Part shown: in pieces, positions 58,854 through 64,000 of the stretch | How positions within the stretch are numbered: position 1 is the stretch's first letter | Layout: each line of letters opens with the position of its first letter | Assembly (NCBI GenBank): GCA_965660945.1 | Contig: CBFIBS010000011.1 | Location: 43,891-107,890 of the forward strand | Length of the DNA: 64,000 nucleotides | Source: UBA7985 sp002711265 | Lineage (GTDB): Bacteria > Pseudomonadota > Alphaproteobacteria > UBA7985 | Direction of reading: 5' to 3' | Position numbers and translations under genes: made by a program | The notes under the pieces: generated by a model | Told to the model about the DNA's origin: nothing | Databases searched by the model: none | What the model saw: the letters and a program-made list of their open reading frames with translations, nothing else

Positions 58854-59666
58854 ATGAGCAGCGTCATCCACAACATGAAGCCAAGCCGCTATACCCCGGA
58901 GACCGAGGAAGAGGCCCGGCTGCAACTCGCCACCTGCTACCGTGCCTGCGCGCAGGAGGGCTGGACCGACCTCAGCTCGACCCACATTTCCTGCCGCGTG
59001 CCCGGCACCGATGACCAGTACCTGATCAACGAACTAGGCGTGCACTTCCACGAGATGCGGCCCGACCGGCTGGTCAAGGTCTATCTCGACGGCACCCCGG
59101 TCGGCGCAGGCGAGCAGGCGCCCACCAACCCCGCCGGGCTGACCATCCACGGCGCGATCCTGCAGGGTCGGCCCGAGGTCGGTTCGGTCTTGCACACCCA
59201 CACGGTGGCCGGCATGGCCTTCTCCGCGCTCAAAGACGTGGAGATCAAGCCGCTGACCCAGCACGCCGTGCGTTTCTATAACCGCTGCCCGGCGCACGAG
59301 TACGAGGGCATTGCGTTGGATGCCGACGAAGGCCCGCGGCTTAAGCGGGACCTCGGTGAGCACGAAATGCTGATCCTGCGCAACCACGGCCTGCTGACTG
59401 TCGGCGCCAACCCAGGCCACGCCTTCAACGCCATGTACTACCTTGAAAAGTCGATCCAGGTGCAACTGGCCGCCCAGCAATCCGGTGCGCCGTTGAACCT
59501 GATCGGAGACAACGTGGCCGAGTCCACCGCGCAGCTCTACGCGACTTACCCGAACTTCTATGAGCGCGACTGGGACGGGACCGCGCGGTCGGTGGCGCTG
59601 GGAGATCCAGCCTTCGAAGCCGCCTACCTTCCGTGGTCCGAGGACCACGGCGCGCCTGCTGCCTGA
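58854..59666 (+). CDS. Class II aldolase/adducin family protein
   Basis: 270 residues. ARLQLATCYRACAQEGWTDLSSTHISCRVP is the family start (usually ..G.SGNISVR); metal-binding His in SVLHTHTVAG near residue 115 and the third His in LILRNHGLLTVG near 180. Members split sugar phosphates or act as decarboxylases or adducin-like proteins; the closest group lacks a proven function. ATG 58854. Stands alone after smpB. Confidence 0.88.
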   Translation: MSSVIHNMKPSRYTPETEEEARLQLATCYRACAQEGWTDLSSTHISCRVPGTDDQYLINELGVHFHEMRPDRLVKVYLDGTPVGAGEQAPTNPAGLTIHGAILQGRPEVGSVLHTHTVAGMAFSALKDVEIKPLTQHAVRFYNRCPAHEYEGIALDADEGPRLKRDLGEHEMLILRNHGLLTVGANPGHAFNAMYYLEKSIQVQLAAQQSGAPLNLIGDNVAESTAQLYATYPNFYERDWDGTARSVALGDPAFEAAYLPWSEDHGAPAA

Positions 59667-59697
59667 AGCAGCAACCAGAGCCGAGCCGCCCCCCGCC

Positions 59698-59796
59698 ATG
59701 CCCAACCCGCACCCGCGATGGCCCTACTGGGCTCGGTTTCTGATGCTGGCGCTGATCGCGTTTGTTGTGACGGCAGCACTCTACACAATGACCTGA
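59698..59796 (+). CDS. Possible 32-residue single-helix membrane peptide
   Basis: A short frame 31 bp after the aldolase gene: a basic, aromatic head (PNPHPRWPYWARF) and one hydrophobic helix (LMLALIAFVVTAALYTM). It looks like a bitopic small membrane protein, but no ribosome site is evident and no family is recognised, so it could be chance. Confidence 0.3.
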   Translation: MPNPHPRWPYWARFLMLALIAFVVTAALYTMT

Positions 59797-59852
59797 GGGC
59801 GATTGCCTGAACCAATGGTCCGCCGGACTTCGAGCAGCGGCAATCCAACAAT

Positions 59853-59884
59853 AAAAAAAGCCCCGCCTGACCGGCGGGGCTTTT
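59853..59884. terminator. Bidirectional rho-independent terminator
   Basis: Perfect 8-bp stem GCCCCGCC/GGCGGGGC with seven A before and four T after, between the convergent aldolase-side genes and the gene at 59909; it can serve both strands. Confidence 0.9.
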
Positions 59885-59908
59885 GCACCTGTACTTGGTC
59901 AGAGACGA

Positions 59909-61300
59909 CTAGAAGTCGATCTGAGACGCAGCGAGTGTCTGCACGTCCTCGATGGTGAACTGCATGTCGGTGCCTGCATTCCAGGCCCCGTTCTTGTTCA
60001 CATCAACCAGCACCCGGATGTCGGTCCCGGTGTCGTAGAACGCGACGCTATCGGTCGCCAACGCGGCCTGTGCTGCTGTGGAGTCAGCGTGCAGCGTGGT
60101 GTCCAGGCCTGCTGTCATGGTGAAAGCGGTCAGGTCGAGCGTGTCGTCTGACCCAAAGGCTTGAATCACGTGGGTCACGGTTACCTGCGCCACCGCGATA
60201 TCAACGATGTCTTCGCCCGTGCCCAGATCGATCGTCAGCACTGCCGATTGATCAAGGCTCAGCTCGATTTCATCATTACCCGTGCCGAGGTCGAATGTAA
60301 CAGCGTTGGCTATGTCAGCAGTCAAGGTCAGAAGGTCGGCGCCGGAGCCCATGTCCCCCACAAGGCCGGCGCTCATGCTGTGCCCAAGCGTGATTGCGTC
60401 GTTGCCTGCCGCGGCGTCAAACGAGGCGGTAATGGTAGCATTCGAAGCAATATCGTCGTTGTTCGCCGACAGGTCGCTGTTGATGTCGCCACCCGAAGCC
60501 GTATCTGTGTCAGCCTCACTGTCCACGGTAATCGTGATCGGTGAGGAGCTGGCTTTGCCGTGATCGTCGGTGGCGGTCACAATCAGCTGGTAGTCATTGT
60601 CACGGTCCCCATCACCGGGCGAGTCATAGTTTGGTTCGTCCTTGAAGGTGATGGCACCTGCCGTACTGATCGAGAAGAACTCGGCGTCGTCACCAGAAAT
60701 CGTGTAGGTGATGGTGTCCTTTTCGGCGTCCGTCGCGGTCACCGTCAGCACTGTTCCGGTATCATCTTCGTCGAAGCTGGCGGTGTAGCTCGCTGCAGAC
60801 AGCTCTGGCGCCGTGTTATTCGAGCGAGTGATGACAATATAGGCAATGATACCCGCTGCAACCAGACCGACTGGGATCAGGATGCCTGCGTAACCCATTC
60901 CACCCAAAAAGCCTGGCGAGCTATAGGTCGGGTAAGCGCCGGAGGTTGGTGGGATGTAGCCATTCTGGGCAACTTCCACGCCCTCGATCAGGTCTGAGAC
61001 CATGATCTGATCGCCGACGAGGCCATATTCGCCACGCGGAATGATCATCTCTTCCCCGCTCGCCAGCATGACCCGCAGATCCCCGTCTTCGGTGAAGCCC
61101 ATAGGCGTCCCGTCGATCGCGGTGAAAGGGTTGTCGGTCGAAGCGCGCGCAGTCTGCGCAGCGGCTTCACTCGCGGTGAAGGCGAAAGCAGCGCCGAGGC
61201 TGATGGCCGAGAATGCCTTGGCGGCCCGAGCCATGTGGCGCTGCTGAGCACGCCGAGAGAAGAGGGTTTCCGGGGTCAAATGGTGGATTGCCGTAGCCAT
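59909..61300 (-). CDS. Membrane-anchored cadherin-like acidic surface protein (paralogue 1)
   Basis: 463 residues. Residues 1-50 look like a long signal sequence (AFSAISLGAAFAFTASEAAAQT). A second hydrophobic helix (about 137-158, YAGILIPVGLVAAGIIAYIV) is followed at once by a cadherin-type repeat (164-260: NTAPELSAASYTASFDEDD, VTATDAEKDTITYTISG, YDSPGDGDRDNDYQLIVTATDDHG). The C-terminal 200 residues are Asp-rich with DLGTGNDEIEL and DLGTGEDIVDI turns like calcium-binding RTX-type rungs. ATG has AGGAGAAAC upstream. It shares this plan with the next minus-strand gene. No named family is recognised as a whole; a calcium-stabilised envelope protein is likely. Confidence 0.7.
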   Translation of the reverse strand: MATAIHHLTPETLFSRRAQQRHMARAAKAFSAISLGAAFAFTASEAAAQTARASTDNPFTAIDGTPMGFTEDGDLRVMLASGEEMIIPRGEYGLVGDQIMVSDLIEGVEVAQNGYIPPTSGAYPTYSSPGFLGGMGYAGILIPVGLVAAGIIAYIVITRSNNTAPELSAASYTASFDEDDTGTVLTVTATDAEKDTITYTISGDDAEFFSISTAGAITFKDEPNYDSPGDGDRDNDYQLIVTATDDHGKASSSPITITVDSEADTDTASGGDINSDLSANNDDIASNATITASFDAAAGNDAITLGHSMSAGLVGDMGSGADLLTLTADIANAVTFDLGTGNDEIELSLDQSAVLTIDLGTGEDIVDIAVAQVTVTHVIQAFGSDDTLDLTAFTMTAGLDTTLHADSTAAQAALATDSVAFYDTGTDIRVLVDVNKNGAWNAGTDMQFTIEDVQTLAASQIDF

Positions 61301-61501
61301 GATCTTGTTTCTCCTGCGGGCGAAAACTGCCCTAAATAATTATGAAATCGTTTTAAACAGCGACTGAATGCCTAATTTCATTAGCACAATGCCAAATTAT
61401 GCGAGCTCTGTACAGACTCTCACGCCCTCAAATGCAAGTTACGCGCCAAAAATGGTGGATATGTGCCGCAGTTCGGTCGAACAGACTGCCAACCGCCAAG
61501 A

Positions 61502-62965
61502 TTATACGATTATCTGGCTGTAGTCGGTGAGGATTGTGTCCTCGAATTTCACCGTCGTGCTAATTGCACCGGCGCTATCTTCAACCAGCAAATAGGAATC
61601 CTGCCCGTTCTGATAGGCGACAACCTCGTCGTGAGCGGCCGTCAAGGCGCCCAGTGCCAGCAGTTCGCTGGTAAAGACGACCGGTGCGGCCGCGTAGAGC
61701 GCAACGCCAAGGCCGCCCCCGTCCGTCAGTCGCCCGCCATCGAGTATCAGCAGGTCGTCGGCGTCGAAGTTCTGAACGACCAGATTTGGCACGTCACGGT
61801 CGAGTTCGATTGTATCCCGGCCGTCGCCAAGGTCGACCAACACGTCCTGCACATTGTTCGCGGCAGCATCGACGAATAGCGTATCCGCACCCGCACCCAA
61901 CCGGATACCAATGTCGCTCACGTCAGCCGCATCGATATCGGCGAGGTCGTTGCCGCTGCCGCCCGAGATGTCGAACAGGCTAGGGTTCTCCGATGACCCA
62001 TCGATTTCGAAGTGATCGGCGCAAACGGAACCACCATGCTGGATGAAAAGCAAAGAATCGTCGATTGCGAGGAAGCCTGATTTCCTCTCGATTGTCAGGA
62101 AAACGGCTTGCTCCGCCGTTTCTCCGCGCGGGTCTTCGACCTGCACGGTGAAGCTGTAGACACCATCCCGGTTGCGGTCGCCGGGCGAATCAAACAGGGG
62201 GTCTTGCTTGAACGTGACCTTCCCGTCGTTGTCAATCTGCACGAGGTCAGAGTCATCGAACTCGCTTGCCACGATCGAGTAGGTGAGGTCTTCGTCCTGG
62301 TTGTTGGCGTCCTTGCCCGGGGCGGTGTAGACCGCTTCGCCGCAAGGCTGCTCGGTAAAGGTCTCGCGGATGATCGGGTATTCGAAGGTCGGCGCCTCAT
62401 TCAGCGAGCGCCAGAGCAGGTAGGCGCCGCCGACACCGGCAACCGTGCCAGTGAGCGACAGGCTGGTGCCGATGATGCCGCCCCAGCCGCTGGGCCCACT
62501 GTCTCCCCAGTGTCCTTCAGGCCAGTAGGATTCGTAGCTCTCCGAAGGCGCAACGGGCGCCGTAGCTGTCACCGTTTGTGCCAGCTCCGTCGTCTCTCCC
62601 AGCAGATTGACAGCAGGCATAGGCATAGGCTGGATGCCTGCCGGTGTTACCTCGCCGGGTGTCGTGTGGCTTGGCGCCAGGGGCACGAGACTGCTGAGCA
62701 ACACGGGTTCGGCGGCCAACTCTGCCATTGGTGCTGCTGACGTCGGGTCGGCACCAGCGGTAATTTGAGCGGTTGCAAGACCGGTTAGCGCGGGAACAGC
62801 GCCCGCAGAACCATCTTGGGCCTGCGCAGAGGCTGTTGGCAGCAGGGTCGATGCGCCCGCGGCAGCGAGGATCGCAGCGCTGGCCCCTCCGGCCGTGCCA
62901 CTGGTCCGCCGTTGCTGGCGTTCAACACCCTCTACGGGGCGTGGCTGAATTGTTGGCAATCGCAT
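61502..62965 (-). CDS. Membrane-anchored cadherin-like acidic surface protein (paralogue 2)
   Basis: 487 residues from ATG 62965, which has GAGGG eight bases upstream. A cleavable signal-like start (residues 1-50 ending SAQAQ), a 100-residue Pro/Thr/Ala-rich linker, a hydrophobic helix (about 163-185, GTSLSLTGTVAGVGGAYLL), then a cadherin-like repeat (NEAPTFEYPI, LTYSIVASEFDD, FDSPGDRNRDGVYSFTVQVEDPRG) and an Asp-rich C-terminal half with RLGAGADTLFVDAA and VDLGDGRDTIELDRDV. Same architecture as the gene at 59909, with different length linker. 200 bp separates them. Function unknown; two Cys (about residues 208 and 306) could form a disulfide. Confidence 0.68.
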   Translation of the reverse strand: MRLPTIQPRPVEGVERQQRRTSGTAGGASAAILAAAGASTLLPTASAQAQDGSAGAVPALTGLATAQITAGADPTSAAPMAELAAEPVLLSSLVPLAPSHTTPGEVTPAGIQPMPMPAVNLLGETTELAQTVTATAPVAPSESYESYWPEGHWGDSGPSGWGGIIGTSLSLTGTVAGVGGAYLLWRSLNEAPTFEYPIIRETFTEQPCGEAVYTAPGKDANNQDEDLTYSIVASEFDDSDLVQIDNDGKVTFKQDPLFDSPGDRNRDGVYSFTVQVEDPRGETAEQAVFLTIERKSGFLAIDDSLLFIQHGGSVCADHFEIDGSSENPSLFDISGGSGNDLADIDAADVSDIGIRLGAGADTLFVDAAANNVQDVLVDLGDGRDTIELDRDVPNLVVQNFDADDLLILDGGRLTDGGGLGVALYAAAPVVFTSELLALGALTAAHDEVVAYQNGQDSYLLVEDSAGAISTTVKFEDTILTDYSQIIV

Positions 62966-63330
62966 CTTTTGTCCCTCAAGCCAGCGCGACCTTGATCTGG
63001 TCGTTTTCCGCGCTTTGCGATGGGGCAATACCCCGCAAGATTATGCGATTAAAATCGTGCATTGCGGACGAAAAGTCCACCGGTAAACCGGCCAATCTGA
63101 GAAAAAAAACATACCAAACCGGTCAGTGGAACGCGAGCAGCAGACGATCCTGAGGGGTGCAGGAGGCTGATGAAGCCTGCCAGTAAGCAAGCATCTCGGC
63201 AGTGCGGCGAAGCCCAAACAGCCTTTGGTAGCGCTCCTTACCCTTTGATCGAAAAATAGAGGAATAGTTCTTGCAAATAAACGCATGCCTTGTTTTTTCA
63301 GATTATGATTTCAGACATGCACGCGTGATT
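62966..63330. other. Divergent intergenic region
   Basis: 365 bp between the divergent genes at 62965 (minus) and 63331 (plus). No gene, terminator or palindrome is evident. AT-rich stretches at 63040-63065 and 63250-63310 are the likeliest promoter positions for the two directions. Confidence 0.5.
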
Positions 63331-63978
63331 ATGTATCAGATCCACCGCCTATTCGACCTTGCTCCGCACCTGATTCGACTTCGCTTCCCTGCGTCGGACG
63401 AAGTCCGCGGCGGTGTTTTATCAGTGCTGTTCGTGTTGATCGCCGTGCTGTCGGCACAAGAATCAAAGGCAGAGGGGTCGGCAAATCTGGTACGTCAGGC
63501 AACGGGAGCAAGGGCGGCCTTGCTCGCTCATGACCCGGTGCTCCGGCTTGAGCCGTTGGCCGGTTTGCAAACCGTTTCTGCCCATTTTGTTTATGCCCGG
63601 GCCGGAGAAGTCCTAAGTCTGGCATCGTCGGCGCAGGGCGTAGGGCAGGGGTATATCGCCTTTCGCAGCCCAAGTGGCAAGACTGGCCGGTGCGAGGGCA
63701 CGGATGGACTGATCCCCGACCGCGCGACCGAAGTGCAAGGACTGTCCGCCGAAGCGGTTTGCGCCGTTACTGTTCGGGACGGAGAGGACGGGATCTGGAC
63801 GGTTGAGTTCATCCCGCCCAACCCGACCCGGCAGCCCGACCTCAGCCGCTTCACGCCGGTCAACGCGGGCGAAACCTGGCCCCGTCAGCAGGCTTCTGAC
63901 CCTTGGATCTGGGCCGGCTCCCGCGCCTCGTGTGGTGGTCCGGCGACAGCCCCAGGTCCGTCAGCTCATCCCCGGTGA
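63331..63978 (+). CDS. Exported protein of unknown function, possibly frameshifted near its end
   Basis: 215 residues from ATG 63331 (a GTG/TTG start at 63271 would add 20). A hydrophobic segment GGVLSVLFVLIAVLSAQESKA is a late signal peptide after a 30-residue head. The mature part has strands (VSAHFVYARAGEVLSLASSAQG, GYIAFRSPSGKTGRCEG, AVCAVTVRDGEDGIWTVEFIPP) of a beta-sandwich domain with two Cys. After WIWAG the frame turns into a low-complexity GGPATAPGPSAHPR and stops at 63978, while the +1 frame stays open to the window end with a protein-like RVVVRRQPQVRQLIPGETVS. Divergent from the cadherin-like pair, so possibly of the same system. Confidence 0.55.
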   Translation: MYQIHRLFDLAPHLIRLRFPASDEVRGGVLSVLFVLIAVLSAQESKAEGSANLVRQATGARAALLAHDPVLRLEPLAGLQTVSAHFVYARAGEVLSLASSAQGVGQGYIAFRSPSGKTGRCEGTDGLIPDRATEVQGLSAEAVCAVTVRDGEDGIWTVEFIPPNPTRQPDLSRFTPVNAGETWPRQQASDPWIWAGSRASCGGPATAPGPSAHPR

Positions 63979-64000
63979 GACCGTATCCTTCCCTGCCGGT

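Noticed and set aside
1..64000. CRISPR arrays, tRNA, rRNA, insertion sequences, prophage or integration sites
   Set aside because: I looked for spaced direct repeats, tRNA-like T-arm sequences, transposase or integrase motifs and found none. The tandem repeats are contiguous, without spacers.

Overview
The window is a 64 kb piece of a high-GC alphaproteobacterial chromosome (no plasmid, phage or IS genes seen). The best clue to lifestyle is a complete proteorhodopsin gene (48381-49094) with glutamine at the spectral-tuning position, the blue-absorbing type typical of open-ocean bacteria. The conserved order nuoN-birA-coaX-rnj-mce and slt-dapA-smpB support Alphaproteobacteria. A SAR116-like or rhodospirillalean marine photoheterotroph is my inference; the genus cannot be named from the sequence alone.

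Layout. 1-3560: end of an amide/branched-chain amino acid type ABC transporter operon (ATPase tail, acyl-CoA synthetase, substrate-binding protein). 3601-6270: a minus-strand KDO operon (kdsA-kdsB-kdsD with overlapping ends). 6286-8434: a CesT-like chaperone, a ClpP-fold membrane protein and an EamA transporter. 8566-12143: a dimethylglycine/sarcosine dehydrogenase-like flavoprotein and a MipA/OmpV barrel. 12298-26178: nuoGHIJKLMN, then birA, coaX, RNase J and methylmalonyl-CoA epimerase. 26564-28619: glutathione-dependent formaldehyde oxidation (frmA, fghA), which would detoxify formaldehyde released by demethylation of methylated amines by the 8566 enzyme. 28866-37686: hydrolases, metY and a beta-oxidation operon (fadJ, fadA, two acyl-CoA dehydrogenases) preceded by a palindromic candidate operator.

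37687-46084 is more accessory: a broken outer-membrane protein gene, a glycine-zipper lipoprotein, a haloalkane dehalogenase of the DhaA type, a CoxG-like protein, a TauE/SafE exporter, a PlsC-like acyltransferase, a NadM-Nudix fusion, an overlapping RsbW-like kinase/STAS pair, and a patatin-fold protein whose catalytic motifs are lost. 46246-47287 is rplM-rpsI with a strong terminator. 47761-49159 holds a 77-residue membrane protein and proteorhodopsin, each with its own terminator. 49280-59666 is housekeeping: argC, an OmpA-type lipoprotein, mobB, mrp, an XRE regulator, a threonine dehydratase, slt, dapA, smpB, a class II aldolase. 59909 to the end holds two paralogous membrane-anchored cadherin-like acidic proteins and an exported neighbour.

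Two window-wide patterns stand out. Short tandem repeats (4 to 14 bp units, 3 to 6 copies) sit at many gene junctions and also inside a few genes. A handful of genes (the 2244 binding protein, the 38694 lipoprotein, the 47761 small protein, proteorhodopsin) use T-ending codons much more than their neighbours, as expected of very highly expressed genes. All assignments come from reading motifs; no database search was run.
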